A stretch of DNA of 64,000 nt, taken from the NCBI GenBank assembly GCA_022749815.1, contig JAKIWV010000002.1, forward strand, positions 124,001 through 188,000, written 5' to 3'. This DNA comes from Thermoplasmata archaeon (GTDB taxonomy: Archaea; Thermoplasmatota; Thermoplasmata; Lutacidiplasmatales; UBA184). Under the pieces are notes generated by a model. That model was given only the letters and a program-made list of their open reading frames with translations, was not told the origin of the DNA and made no database searches. How positions within the stretch are numbered: position 1 is the first letter of the stretch; the number at the start of each line of letters is the position of its first letter. The translations under genes were made by a program, and so were the position numbers. Shown piece after piece: positions 8,046 through 17,820 of this stretch.

Positions 8046-9602
8046 TCAGAGGATCGGGGTCAGCAGGGCGTGCGGAGGGCCCTTCGTCGGGTCGTACGAG
8101 ATCGAGTAGATCGTCGTCCGGGGCCGGATCCCGTAGATGCACGGTGCGTTGTCGATGTTGATGATCCGGAAGTACGAGTCCATCATGTTGAGGATCTCGC
8201 TCGACACCAGGAGGCCCGGCTTCAGGAGACCGATGCCCAGGTTGCCGAGCAGCTTGGTCCGCTGGACGCCCTGGAAGTAGAGTCGGATAGCGACCTGGTC
8301 GCCCATGAGGCTCTCCATCGTGTCGAAGGCGGTGTACTCGATGAACGGCTTGCCCTCCGGTCCTCGCACGGCCTTCTCGGCGCCGGTCATCGCCCGCGTC
8401 GCTTCGTCCCGGCCGTACCGGGCCATGGGTACGATGTAGCTCTCCTCGCTCTCCGACGCCGTGTAATCCGCGATCCGGACCCGGCTGTCGAAGATGTGGG
8501 GCGGGCAGTACCGGGTAATGGTGTCGCGGAGCTTCTCGGGGGACTCGCCGGCGGCCAGCACCGCCGTGATGCCCCGGCTTTGGGTAAGGAAATTGAGGAA
8601 GGTCGGGACCAGCACGAGGTAGTAGTCGTCGATCCCGACGTTCACGTCGACCTCGAAGGCGTTGTAGCTGCCGCGTCGGAAGCCGCCGCCGAGCAGCGCG
8701 TCGAAGTCTTTGATCCCCGTGGAGTAGAACCGTTCCGGGTCGCCTTCCGGAACCCACGGGGACGGAGGGGTGGAAGGATGGCCGAGCGGCGAGCCGGGGC
8801 CGAGGGCGGTGAATCGCCCACCGGCCAGCGTGACGGCATACCGCGGTTGACCGATGGCGGTCGCCCGCAACTTCTCGAGCCGCATGTGCCGGACCCGGCG
8901 TTCGTCGAGCTCCTCGCGGACGACGGAGACAAGACCGTCGACGAGGTACTCGATCCCGCCGGCTTCGGGCTTCTCCAGGATCATGACGACGTTGGTGTTG
9001 GAGTTCTCGACCAGGTCCTTCTGCAGGGCCATGACGAACTCTTCCATCTCGAGTCCATATTTGTGGGTCACACCCTCGAGAGAATCGATGACGAGCAAGG
9101 CCTTGTCCGGGAGAACTGCCTCGATCCGGTTGTAGCAGTTCTCGACTTCCGGCATCGGGTTCCGCCGGAGCAACGCGTTGAGCTGCGCGCGGTCGACCCG
9201 TGTGGGGGGTCCGCGCTCGTCCGTGATGGCGGACATGACCTGTCGGGCCGCCGTGATCTTCGCCCGCTGGTCCTCCGGCAGCTCCTGGACGACCGCTTTG
9301 TCGCGGGCGTGGAGCGTGTCGAGGAACAGCTTGCCGGCATCCAGGATGCGCGTACGCAGCTCGCTCGCGCGGAGCCAGGGGAACTGCCGGTAAAGCGCTT
9401 CATCGCTGACGCGGGTGGAGAGGTAGAACGATTGGTTGGGCTTGCCCATCCGCTCGAGCAGTTCGAGCCCGAAGGTCGTCTTGCCGGTCCCCGCGCCGCC
9501 CTTGACAATAAGGGAACGGCCGCCTTTCCCGCTGAGGAAGATCGACACTTCCAGGGGGATTGCGCCGTTGGCCGATCCGTTGTTTCCCTGCATCCGTGGC
9601 AC
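8046..9602 (-). CDS. GvpD/KaiC-like RecA-fold ATPase
   Basis: 518 aa with two RecA/KaiC-like halves. The first has a complete Walker A, GGAGTGKT at residues 35-42, and a Walker B-like strand ALLVIDSLEG. The second, beginning about residue 285 (STGIKDFDALLGGGFRRG), keeps the fold signature but has lost the P-loop. This architecture matches archaeal P-loop proteins grouped with GvpD (gas-vesicle regulator family). No gas-vesicle genes are present, so signalling or regulation is more likely. GTG at 9602, or ATG at 9593. It has its own upstream spacer of about 100 nt. Confidence 0.8.
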   Translation of the reverse strand: MPRMQGNNGSANGAIPLEVSIFLSGKGGRSLIVKGGAGTGKTTFGLELLERMGKPNQSFYLSTRVSDEALYRQFPWLRASELRTRILDAGKLFLDTLHARDKAVVQELPEDQRAKITAARQVMSAITDERGPPTRVDRAQLNALLRRNPMPEVENCYNRIEAVLPDKALLVIDSLEGVTHKYGLEMEEFVMALQKDLVENSNTNVVMILEKPEAGGIEYLVDGLVSVVREELDERRVRHMRLEKLRATAIGQPRYAVTLAGGRFTALGPGSPLGHPSTPPSPWVPEGDPERFYSTGIKDFDALLGGGFRRGSYNAFEVDVNVGIDDYYLVLVPTFLNFLTQSRGITAVLAAGESPEKLRDTITRYCPPHIFDSRVRIADYTASESEESYIVPMARYGRDEATRAMTGAEKAVRGPEGKPFIEYTAFDTMESLMGDQVAIRLYFQGVQRTKLLGNLGIGLLKPGLLVSSEILNMMDSYFRIINIDNAPCIYGIRPRTTIYSISYDPTKGPPHALLTPIL

Positions 9603-9702
9603 CGAACTGCGAGTATCCCCCGGCCGAATGAGGGCCCGGGTATCCGTTAATGGTGACGATTAGAACGTAAAGGTTTCGTTGCGTAGTCGGTGGTTCCCCG
9701 AC

Positions 9703-12279
9703 CTAAGCGCTCGCGTTCTGCGCGAAGTGCGCCACACTCTGCCGGCCCACTGCGACGGCGTTCTGGAGCGGTTCCCCCGGTTCCCCTTGGGCCGTGGCGG
9801 CGGAGGGGTTTCCGCCCCCCTTTCCGGCGAACAGGGGCTTCATCGCTTCGAGAACCAGGTCGGCGCGCACCTCGGGGCTCGAAGAGCCGACGAACAGCAT
9901 TCCCCGCCCCTCCGATTCAGCGGGAAGGATCGCTACACGCCCGGGCAATCGGGTGAGTCGGCGCGACAGCTCCTGAAGCTGGGCTCGGTTGAGCGCTAGC
10001 GGCCGTCCGACGGTCAGGGTCACGTGGCCCACCGGATGCGTGACCTCGGCATCGGCCTCGAGCTCCTCGGCCAGTTTGCCGAGGTCGCGCTTCTCTTCCT
10101 GGCGTCCGGCGCGCCGGATCTCCTCGAGCTCAGAGAGCAGGCGCGCGACCGCCGACGGGACCTTCTCGGGGGCCACGCCCAGCTGGCGGGCCGCCTCGTG
10201 GAGCGCCGCGTCACGCTCCTCTCGGACGATTACGGCCCGGTCGCCGGCCACATACGTGAGCCGAACGATCCCGTCCTGGATCCGGTCCGTGTCGAGGACC
10301 TGGATGGCGCCGACCTCGCTCGTGTGGGTGCAGTGGGTGCCACCGCAGGCCTCTACGTCGAATCCCTCGACTTCGACGATGCGGAGCTCTTTGCCGGGCA
10401 CCGCTCCGCCCTGATAGAGGGTGAAGCCGAACCGGCGCTCCGCCTCGGTGCGAGACTCGAAGTAGCTCTTGACCGGTCGATTCTCGGACACGACGCGGTT
10501 CGCCAGTCGCTCCACCTCGCGCAGTTCCGCCGGCGAGAGGGGCCGATAGTGGGTGATGTCGATGCGAGCGACGTCGATCCCCTTGTACGCGCCAGCCTGC
10601 CAGACATGGGGGCCGAGGACGCTGCGTAGCGCCCCGTTGAGAATGTGCGTCGCAGTATGGTGCGCCATGAGTTGTCGGCGCCGCTCGGCGCCGATATGCG
10701 CATGGACCTCTTCGTTGGGCCGAAACTGTTGGGCCCGTTCCAGGCGATGGAAGACCCACGGCCCCCGGCGAGCGACCTCGACCACCGGCACCTCGCCCAG
10801 GCGCCCGGTATCAGTGATCTGCCCGCCGCCGGTCGGATAGAAGTAGGTCCGGTCCAGGACCACCCAGTCTCCGTGACTCCACAAGACGTGGCTGCGGAAC
10901 GAGAGCGTGTACGGGTCTAGATAGTAGAGGACCTCTGTGGCCGGAGTATCCGCGGGAGGCTCTGGCAATCCGGTGCCGGTCTCCGAGTACTCCTTCTCGG
11001 GCTGGTCGCCGGCGTGCCGGGCGGCGACGAGCGCGTAGAAATCGTCGGGAACGACGGGCGGCACCCGCAGTTCCTCCACGGCCACGTCGGGGGGGAGCCC
11101 GAGCGAGTCATACCATTCGACCAGGTCACCGAGGCCGACGGTCCGGCCGTCCTTCTCCAGGCGCTCCTCCAACCGGCGGACCTGAAGACGACCGCGCCGG
11201 ATCGATTCCTCGTAGCGCTCGACCTCGGCCTCCAGCACGCGGCGGAGGTCGTCCCGATGCGCTCCGACCTCGGGGTAATCGCGGGCGATCTCCCGTCCGC
11301 TACGATCGATGATCTGGAGGAAATCCGGGGAGCCTTGAGCCCGCGCGAGGATCCGAAGCATGCGCCGGATGAGCAGGCGGGCGTAGTAACCCTCCTTCGC
11401 GTTCGACGGGACGACGCCGTCGGTGACCAGAAAATTGATGGCTCGGGCGTGGTCCGCTAGGATCGCTGCCTCGTGCGGCAAGAGAACGGTCCGGAGTTCG
11501 TCGTAGAGTTCTCCGAACACGGCTTCGTAGGCGGTCGAAGTCCCTTGGGACAGCCACGTCGATCGTTCGAGACCATAGCCGGTATCCACCACCGTCAAGG
11601 GCATCGGTTTCAACCGGTCCCCGTCGCGGACGTATTCCATGAAGACGAGCGTTGCGACTTCGAGTCCCTGGAAGCCGACGCTCAGAGAGGGTCCCAGGTT
11701 GCCGCCTCCCTCCCATTCCTCCTCCTTGTAGGAAATCTTACGAGGATCGGCCCCGAGCTCCCGAGTAAAGAGGCCGTGGCACAGTTCCGTGGTCCGGTCC
11801 TTGAAGTACACTTCGTGGCCGGGTCGGTTGAACGCGTGGTGCGCCATCATCTCGAATAGCGAGAAGTAGCGGCTGCTCCGGCCGATCTCTTGCAGGTCGT
11901 TCAACCGGAGGCAGGGTTGGCTGATGGCGAGCGGGTTCGCCGGGGGAGGGATCTGGCCGGAGGTCACCCAGGGTTGGAAGTCGTAAATGCTCGCCTGCGT
12001 GAAGAACACGTCGTTGCGCCACCGCGCCACGATCGGGTACCGACGGATCCGAGTGTGGCCGTTTTTCTCGAAGAACGAGAGAAAAGTCTCGCGCATCTCC
12101 GAGGTCGAGAGCGCGCGGCGGAACCCGGAGGCCCCAATGAAACTGTACGGGGTACAGGGATCCTCCTGGCATCGGTCCAGCTCTCCGAGGGCCCAGAACG
12201 CGGCACCGCACGATGAGCAGGTCCGCCGGTGGAATCCTTCTTGGTGGAAGAATTTCAGGTCGTACTCGCTCGGGTCCAT
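9703..12279 (-). CDS. alaS: Alanyl-tRNA synthetase
   Basis: Charges tRNA-Ala. 858 aa with the archaeal N-terminal zinc module (C21, C24, C37, C42), a class II catalytic core, and the editing domain with its HHTATH and CGGTHC metal-binding motifs. A C-terminal DHHA1-type region ends the protein. Length and order are those of archaeal AlaRS. The ATG at 12279 begins the conserved MDPSEY-type N-terminus. A CTTTTAG element at 12305-12312 could be its TATA box, so it probably has a promoter separate from nth. Confidence 0.97.
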   Translation of the reverse strand: MDPSEYDLKFFHQEGFHRRTCSSCGAAFWALGELDRCQEDPCTPYSFIGASGFRRALSTSEMRETFLSFFEKNGHTRIRRYPIVARWRNDVFFTQASIYDFQPWVTSGQIPPPANPLAISQPCLRLNDLQEIGRSSRYFSLFEMMAHHAFNRPGHEVYFKDRTTELCHGLFTRELGADPRKISYKEEEWEGGGNLGPSLSVGFQGLEVATLVFMEYVRDGDRLKPMPLTVVDTGYGLERSTWLSQGTSTAYEAVFGELYDELRTVLLPHEAAILADHARAINFLVTDGVVPSNAKEGYYARLLIRRMLRILARAQGSPDFLQIIDRSGREIARDYPEVGAHRDDLRRVLEAEVERYEESIRRGRLQVRRLEERLEKDGRTVGLGDLVEWYDSLGLPPDVAVEELRVPPVVPDDFYALVAARHAGDQPEKEYSETGTGLPEPPADTPATEVLYYLDPYTLSFRSHVLWSHGDWVVLDRTYFYPTGGGQITDTGRLGEVPVVEVARRGPWVFHRLERAQQFRPNEEVHAHIGAERRRQLMAHHTATHILNGALRSVLGPHVWQAGAYKGIDVARIDITHYRPLSPAELREVERLANRVVSENRPVKSYFESRTEAERRFGFTLYQGGAVPGKELRIVEVEGFDVEACGGTHCTHTSEVGAIQVLDTDRIQDGIVRLTYVAGDRAVIVREERDAALHEAARQLGVAPEKVPSAVARLLSELEEIRRAGRQEEKRDLGKLAEELEADAEVTHPVGHVTLTVGRPLALNRAQLQELSRRLTRLPGRVAILPAESEGRGMLFVGSSSPEVRADLVLEAMKPLFAGKGGGNPSAATAQGEPGEPLQNAVAVGRQSVAHFAQNASA

Positions 12280-12343
12280 CGGCGGCTCGCCGAGTTCGGG
12301 TCGAGCTAAAAGAGTTCGGTCGCACGGCGATCCGCGGATGCGG

Positions 12344-13102
12344 TCATCGGCGGCGGCGCGCCGGGGGACTCGCGCTCTGCCCCGACCGATGGGTCCGGGC
12401 CCGTTTCAGACGAGGCCGGTCCTCCTTCCTCGGGGGAGTCCGCCCCGCCCGGAGCGCTACGCCGGTGGCGCAGAGCTCTCGGATCGGGCAGTCGGGGCAC
12501 CGGGGACCGACGGGACGACAGATGTTTTGCCCGTGTTGGACGAGCACGGGGTTGAGCGGGATCCAATACTCGACGGGGACCCGCCGAACGATCTCGCGTT
12601 CGGTCTGCTCCGGCGTACGGGTTCGAACCAGCCCGAGGCGGTTCGCGATGCGGTGGACGTGCGTGTCCACGGGGACCGCCGGTAGACCATAGCCGAACAC
12701 GAGAACGCAGTTCGCCGTTTTGGGTCCCACGCCGGGCAAGGTGAGCAGAAGTTCCCGGTCGGCGGGCACTTGGCCACCAAATCTGTCGAGGATCGCCTGC
12801 GAGGTGGCCCGGATGTGGCGCGCCTTGGTCCGGTAGTATCCGGTGGAATGGATCAATTTCTCCAGAGCAGACTTCGGCGCCTTGGCGAGTTCCCGAGGGC
12901 CCGGGTACTGTGCGAAGAGCCGGGCGCTGGCTTTGTCCGTGTTCGCGTCCCGGGTACGTTGGGACAGGATGGTGCCCACGAGGACCTGGAAGGGGTTCTC
13001 GGCATGGTTGCGCAGGTATGGAACGCGCCAGTCTCCGCGGTGGTAGAACGCGGTGAGTCGATCCAGGATCAGATCCCAGTCGAACGACCGGGAAGCCGTC
13101 AT
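12344..13102 (-). CDS. nth: Endonuclease III
   Basis: Bifunctional DNA glycosylase/AP lyase for oxidised pyrimidines. 252 aa with the helix-hairpin-helix LPGVGPKTAN containing catalytic Lys128, catalytic Asp146 in VDTHVHR, and a [4Fe-4S] loop C195-x6-C202-x2-C205-x5-C211. The C-terminus has a basic extension of about 40 residues beyond the cluster. Start is the ATG at 13102, which overlaps the folC stop (ATGA); the longer frame upstream is antisense to coding sequence. Translationally coupled to the FolC-like gene. Confidence 0.95.
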   Translation of the reverse strand: MTASRSFDWDLILDRLTAFYHRGDWRVPYLRNHAENPFQVLVGTILSQRTRDANTDKASARLFAQYPGPRELAKAPKSALEKLIHSTGYYRTKARHIRATSQAILDRFGGQVPADRELLLTLPGVGPKTANCVLVFGYGLPAVPVDTHVHRIANRLGLVRTRTPEQTEREIVRRVPVEYWIPLNPVLVQHGQNICRPVGPRCPDCPIRELCATGVALRAGRTPPRKEDRPRLKRARTHRSGQSASPPARRRR

Positions 13103-14508
13103 CGAGCTCGACGCCCGCGGGCGGCGGCGAGGGGGGCTTCCTGCCCGGGGCCGCGCATCGCTGGGTCGGACAGGTCCGGTTCGTCCACGGGGGTCCCCTC
13201 CAGCGCGTTCAGTAATTCCCCGATGAGATAGTCGCTCCCGAGGGCGAGGGTGTACCCCTCGGCCCGGGTGGCGACGCGCGCGAGCTGCAGCCCCTCGGCA
13301 GCCGTCCGGGCGACCACGACGCGGGGGAACCGGGTTCGGGCGGAGCGACGGAGCTCCTCGACGTCCGCCGACCGGTCGGACCGGATCGGGGTCAGCACGA
13401 CGGTGCGTGCCAGAAGCGAGAGCGGCTCGAACATCTCGTCGAACCGTTTCCCTTGGAGGCAGCCGAACAGGAGGGCGTTCGCGTCCAGTTCCGAGAACGG
13501 GAACAGTTCGCCCAGGCTCTGCGCTACCGCGCGAGCGCTTTCCGGTGTGTGGGCGACGTCGAGGAAGAGGGGCGGCCGCGGGGCAGCGAGTTCGAGCCGG
13601 CCCCGCCATTCGATCGACCGGAGTCCGTTCCGGATCTGCTCCTCGGAGAGCTCGCGGTGGATCGTCGCTGCGAAGAGGTCGGCCGCGGCGACAGCGAGGG
13701 CGGCGTTCCGTGCCTGGAAATTGCCGAGCAGAGGGATGTCGACGCCCGCCAGCACCCGGTGGGGGGTCGTGATGTCCAGCCGTTGGCCGCGTGAAGAGAG
13801 GATCCGATGGTCGACGTGAATCTCACGGTCGAGCCGCCACAGGGGGGCGCCCGCGATCCCGGCGACCCGGGCGATTTCTCGCAAGGGCTCTTCCTTCGTT
13901 TCCCCGACGACGAGATGCATTCCCGGATGAGCGATGCCCGTCTTTTCCCGGGCCACGTCCGTCAGGGTGGGTCCCAGGACCTCGGTGTGCTCGAGCTCGA
14001 TCGTCGTGACGACGCCCACTTTGCTCCCGAGCACGTTCGTTGCGTCGAGACGCCCCCCCAACCCGACCTCGATGACCGCGACGTCGACCTGCTCCCGGGC
14101 GAACCATTCGAAGGCGAGCGCCGTCGTCACCTCGAAGAACGTCGGCGGTCGGGGGATCCGGCCCGTGCCTGCGAGCGAGACCGCGAGGCCGCGGACTCGG
14201 TCGATGCCGTAGACGACCGCCCCGGGGTCGATGGGGCGCCGGTCGATCTGGATCCGCTCGCGATAGCTCTGGAGGTGGGGTGAGGTGAACAGGCCGGTCC
14301 GGAGGCCCGAGGCCGTCAGGATACCGGCGGTCAACGCCGAGACGGAGCCCTTCCCCTTGCTGCCGGCCACATGGATGGAAGGAAAGCGGCGTTCCGGGTG
14401 GTCGAGCGCCTCGAGCAGCCCCTGCATCACGTCGAGTCCGGGCTGAGCCCCGAATCGGCGGAGCTGGTAGAGATGGGCGAGTGACTCCCGATACGCGTCG
14501 TCCGACAC
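13099..14508 (-). CDS. folC: FolC-like Mur ligase (folylpolyglutamate/dihydrofolate synthase family)
   Basis: 469 aa with the ATP-binding loop AGSKGKGS (from residue 48), the TSPHLQSYRERI segment, and the Mur-ligase C-terminal domain with VAHTPES. The family adds glutamate to folate-type cofactors. In archaea the physiological pterin may be tetrahydrofolate or another C1 carrier, which the sequence cannot decide. No other folate gene is adjacent. Its last bases overlap nth by 4 nt. ATG at 14508 gives a normal family N-terminus. Confidence 0.9.
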   Translation of the reverse strand: MSDDAYRESLAHLYQLRRFGAQPGLDVMQGLLEALDHPERRFPSIHVAGSKGKGSVSALTAGILTASGLRTGLFTSPHLQSYRERIQIDRRPIDPGAVVYGIDRVRGLAVSLAGTGRIPRPPTFFEVTTALAFEWFAREQVDVAVIEVGLGGRLDATNVLGSKVGVVTTIELEHTEVLGPTLTDVAREKTGIAHPGMHLVVGETKEEPLREIARVAGIAGAPLWRLDREIHVDHRILSSRGQRLDITTPHRVLAGVDIPLLGNFQARNAALAVAAADLFAATIHRELSEEQIRNGLRSIEWRGRLELAAPRPPLFLDVAHTPESARAVAQSLGELFPFSELDANALLFGCLQGKRFDEMFEPLSLLARTVVLTPIRSDRSADVEELRRSARTRFPRVVVARTAAEGLQLARVATRAEGYTLALGSDYLIGELLNALEGTPVDEPDLSDPAMRGPGQEAPLAAARGRRAR

Positions 14509-14580
14509 CGGTCGCCGGTTTCGGGTCAGGGGGGGCGAGCTATAACGCTGCCCGGGGAACGGAGGGGAGGTCCGCCGTCG

Positions 14581-16320
14581 TCAGAACAACGACCGCTCGC
14601 GGTAGCTGCCAAACACGTCCTGGAAGGCGTGGACGATTTCACCGAGGGTGGCGCGGGCCCGCAGGGCGCCGAGCACTGCCGGCATGGTGTTGGCGTCGGG
14701 CTTCTCCGCTACACGACGCACTGCGTCGAGGGCGGTCGAGTGCTTCGCCCCATCTCGACGGGAGCGAAGCTGTCGCAAGCGCTTGGATTGAGCGACGCGC
14801 GCTTGCTCAGAGATACGGAGCCGGGGCACTTCGACCGGTTCGTCGACGGCGTAGGCGTTCACGCCGACGATCCGCAGGTCCCCCGAGTCGACCCGCCGTT
14901 GGTACCGGAACGATGCCTCCTGGATTTCCCGCTGGAAGAACCCACGTTCGATCGCCGGAATCACGCCCCCGAGCTCGTCGATTCGGTCGAAGTATCGCCG
15001 CGCTTCCTCTTCCATCCGGTCGGTGAGCCACTCGACGAAGTAGCTGCCACCAAAGGGGTCCACCGCGTCCGCGACCCCGCTCTCCTCGGCGAGGATCTGT
15101 TGCGTGCGGAGCGCGATGCGGGCGGCGTCCTCCGTGGGCAGCTGCAGCGCTTCATCGTAGGAGTTGGTGTGGAGGGACTGGGTCCCGCCGAGGACGGCGG
15201 CCAGGGCTTGCACCGTCGTCCGTACGACGTTGAGCTCGGGTTGCTGCGCGGTGCACGAACAGCCGGCCGTCTGGGTATGGAACCTCAGCCAGAGCGATCG
15301 TTCCTTCTTCGCGCCGAACCGGTGCTTCAGTACGTCGGCCCAGATCCGGCGTGCCGCACGGAATTTCGCGATCTCTTCGAAGAAATCGTTGTGGGAATTG
15401 AAGAAGAACGACAGCCGGGGCGCGAAATCATCGATGGGGATCCCCCGTCGCCGGGCCGCCTCCACGTAGCACATTCCATCGGCGAGGGTGAAGGCCAGCT
15501 CCTGGACCGCCGTGGAGCCGGCCTCGCGAATGTGATACCCGGAGATCGACACCGGGTTCCAGCGGGGGAGGTGCTCCGTCGCGTACTCGACCGTGTCGGT
15601 CACGAGCCGGAGGGCCGGCGCGGGGGGGTAGAGGAACTCCTTCTGGGCGATGTACTCCTTCAGGATGTCGTTCTGCGTGGTCCCGCCGAGTGAGGCCGGC
15701 GGTACGCCGGTCGCCTCGGCGGCGAGGAGGTACATCCCCCAGACGATGTTCGCGGGGCCGTTGATCGTCATCGAGGTGGTCACCCGGTCCAGCGGGATGC
15801 CCCGGAGCAGCCGCTGCATGTCGTCGAGTGACGAGACGTTCACGCCGCACTTTCCGACCTCCCCCAGCGACTCCCGGTCGTCGGCGTCGATTCCATAGAG
15901 GGTCGGATTGTCGAAAGCGATCGAGAGGCCGGACTCGCCGTGATTCAGCAAGTAGTGGAACCGGCGGTTGGTTTCCTCGGGCGTTCCGAACCCCGAGAAC
16001 ATCCGCATCGACCAGACCCGGCCGCGGTACATCGTGGGGTGGATCCCGCGGGTATACGGATACGCACCGGGGTAGCCGATGCGCGTCGGGTCCGGGCTGT
16101 CCCCTGGGGGGAGGTAGAGTCGTTCGACGGGGATCCCGCTCAGCGTTTCGAACTTGTCGAGACGTTCCGGGTTCTTTTCGAGGAACGGACGCAAGGTCTC
16201 CTCCGTCCAGCGGTCCTCCGCCGCGGCGAGGGCCCCGAGGCGTTTCCCTGCTCCGGGCGCGGATCCGCTTCGAGCGCGGTCGGCCGGGTGCGTCGCGGCC
16301 ATGGGACCTCCAACCGCCAC
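14581..16320 (-). CDS. Acyl-CoA mutase large (substrate-binding) subunit, methylmalonyl-CoA mutase family
   Basis: 579 aa TIM-barrel subunit of a B12-dependent carbon-skeleton mutase, without the C-terminal cobalamin domain, which archaea encode separately and which is not in this window. The family blocks YTRGIHPTMYRGR, ISGYHIREAG and QQPELN are present. The substrate-pocket segment reads R106-M107-F108-S-G where methylmalonyl-CoA mutases usually have RQYxG; Tyr to Phe there is also seen in isobutyryl-CoA mutases, while the later PAPALR arginine is kept. The exact acyl-CoA is therefore uncertain. It lies 7 nt after the methyltransferase gene. Confidence 0.9.
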   Translation of the reverse strand: MAVGGPMAATHPADRARSGSAPGAGKRLGALAAAEDRWTEETLRPFLEKNPERLDKFETLSGIPVERLYLPPGDSPDPTRIGYPGAYPYTRGIHPTMYRGRVWSMRMFSGFGTPEETNRRFHYLLNHGESGLSIAFDNPTLYGIDADDRESLGEVGKCGVNVSSLDDMQRLLRGIPLDRVTTSMTINGPANIVWGMYLLAAEATGVPPASLGGTTQNDILKEYIAQKEFLYPPAPALRLVTDTVEYATEHLPRWNPVSISGYHIREAGSTAVQELAFTLADGMCYVEAARRRGIPIDDFAPRLSFFFNSHNDFFEEIAKFRAARRIWADVLKHRFGAKKERSLWLRFHTQTAGCSCTAQQPELNVVRTTVQALAAVLGGTQSLHTNSYDEALQLPTEDAARIALRTQQILAEESGVADAVDPFGGSYFVEWLTDRMEEEARRYFDRIDELGGVIPAIERGFFQREIQEASFRYQRRVDSGDLRIVGVNAYAVDEPVEVPRLRISEQARVAQSKRLRQLRSRRDGAKHSTALDAVRRVAEKPDANTMPAVLGALRARATLGEIVHAFQDVFGSYRERSLF

Positions 16321-16327
16321 GCGGCGA

Positions 16328-17092
16328 TTAAAGAGGTTCGGGGACTCGAAGCCCCACGAGGTCGGACCGTCCTCGGCGGAAGACCCGGGCGCCCAGCGAG
16401 CGGGCGAACCGGTCGAAGGCTTGACCGGTCCACTGGGTATTGTCGGCCATGACGACGGAACCCGGGTGGAGCTTCGGGCGGATCGCTTCGAGTTCGAAGG
16501 TGAGGTGAGCGGGGGTGTGGTGGCTGTCGTGCAGAAAGATGTCGACCGTGGAGACTTCGCGGACGAGTCGAGGGAGTTGATCCTGGCTCAGTCCGAGCCG
16601 CAGGTCCCAGCCGGAGAGGTACTCCGGTGGAATGGCCCAGCCGCTCGAGCGGCCCCGGGGCACGCTCACGATGGACTCCCCGGCGGCGAGCGACTCGGAA
16701 CGCTGTACCTGCGGCCGGTCCACTGAGTGGAGGGTTCCGCGCCGGTTGCGACGTAGGCCGGCGAGGAAGTGCACCGAGGAGACCCCCGAGGAAACGCCGG
16801 TTTCGATCACGTGGTCGGGGCGGGTGGCGCGGGTCATCACGAACAGTTCGAGGGGCGCACGAAACTGGGCATAGAACCGACGACCTCCGCTCTCGTGCGC
16901 CTTCCGAAGAGCTCGTTCGAGAGGGGCGAGGTGGGGGATTTCGTCCAGGAGCCGGCCCAGCTCTTTCCGGTCGATGCCCAGCAGGCCCGAGAGCCAGGTT
17001 CGATTGGGGCGTGCCCGGGCGTCTCCCAGCGCCCGCACCGTCTTCAGGATTCGGGGCTTGAGCGGAGGCCACGCGGTCACGGCCTCCGCCAA
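16328..17092 (-). CDS. Class I SAM-dependent methyltransferase-like protein
   Basis: 254 aa. The central Rossmann region has ETGVSSGVSSVHFL as SAM-binding motif I, then a strand ending DIFLHDSHH and a later VMADN strand, an arrangement typical of the Methyltransf_24 group. The substrate is unknown. Start is either the TTG at 17092 or the GTG at 17080. It sits in a tight minus-strand run after dph6 (13 nt) and before the mutase gene (7 nt), so the three are probably co-transcribed. Confidence 0.8.
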   Translation of the reverse strand: MAEAVTAWPPLKPRILKTVRALGDARARPNRTWLSGLLGIDRKELGRLLDEIPHLAPLERALRKAHESGGRRFYAQFRAPLELFVMTRATRPDHVIETGVSSGVSSVHFLAGLRRNRRGTLHSVDRPQVQRSESLAAGESIVSVPRGRSSGWAIPPEYLSGWDLRLGLSQDQLPRLVREVSTVDIFLHDSHHTPAHLTFELEAIRPKLHPGSVVMADNTQWTGQAFDRFARSLGARVFRRGRSDLVGLRVPEPL

Positions 17093-17105
17093 TCGGGCGG
17101 CACGT

Positions 17106-17807
17106 TTAGGGTTGGGGGGTTCTGTGGGAGGCGCCTTTCGATTCCAGATGCGCCTCGCGTACGACCAACCGGGAGCTGGACCCGTGCTGTTCGGAATCGA
17201 CCCGATCGAGGATGAGCCGGTGGCTCCAATCGGGCACGTCGGTCACCAGCGTCTCGTACTCGCCACCCTCTCCGGCCACGTGCACCGCGCGGACCTCCCT
17301 GCTCCGGCGTTCGATCTCGTGCAGCAAGTCAAGATCGAGCCGGTGCCCGAGAAGCTCCGGCGTTAGGGGCTCGGCGGCCAGCTGGACGAGCCGGATGTCG
17401 AGCCCCGCGCCGATCTCCTCGCGGACGATTCGACCGGGATCCTTTCCCCAGAGCGGTGAATAGAGGGGCCGCCTGAGGGAGAATGTAACGGCCTGGAGGT
17501 GACTCCACTGGTAGCTCGAGGCGATGGCCCCCGCGACCACCGGGCCCTTGGCGTCCGAGAGCGCCTCTCGGACAGCGTCGAGCTCGTCTCGCTCGGACGC
17601 GCCCCGTACCTGGACGGTCCGACTCGCCTTGCCCCAGGCCTGGGCCTGAAGGGCAACCAAGGGGAGATTCGGTGTGTGGAACATCATCGAGTCCGGGTCC
17701 GCGGGCTTCAGGACCACGAGCTCGTCGACGTGCAACCCCTGCGTGTCTGCCAGGTAGGCGGAGTATATCGAATCCTTCCCGCCCGAAACTAGCGCAGACA
17801 CGGTCAC
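17106..17807 (-). CDS. dph6: Diphthine-ammonia ligase family (Dph6, MJ0570-type)
   Basis: 233 aa ATP-pyrophosphatase of the N-type family. VSALVSGGKDS places the PP-loop at residues 8-13; the GEGGEYETLV block near the C-terminus is the other family signature. Homologues amidate diphthine on elongation factor 2. Start is the GTG at 17807, or a second GTG at 17801; the longer frame upstream lies antisense to purL and is not protein-like. It follows purL by 13 nt. Confidence 0.9.
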   Translation of the reverse strand: MTVSALVSGGKDSIYSAYLADTQGLHVDELVVLKPADPDSMMFHTPNLPLVALQAQAWGKASRTVQVRGASERDELDAVREALSDAKGPVVAGAIASSYQWSHLQAVTFSLRRPLYSPLWGKDPGRIVREEIGAGLDIRLVQLAAEPLTPELLGHRLDLDLLHEIERRSREVRAVHVAGEGGEYETLVTDVPDWSHRLILDRVDSEQHGSSSRLVVREAHLESKGASHRTPQP

Positions 17808-17820
17808 GGGGTTCCCCCGG

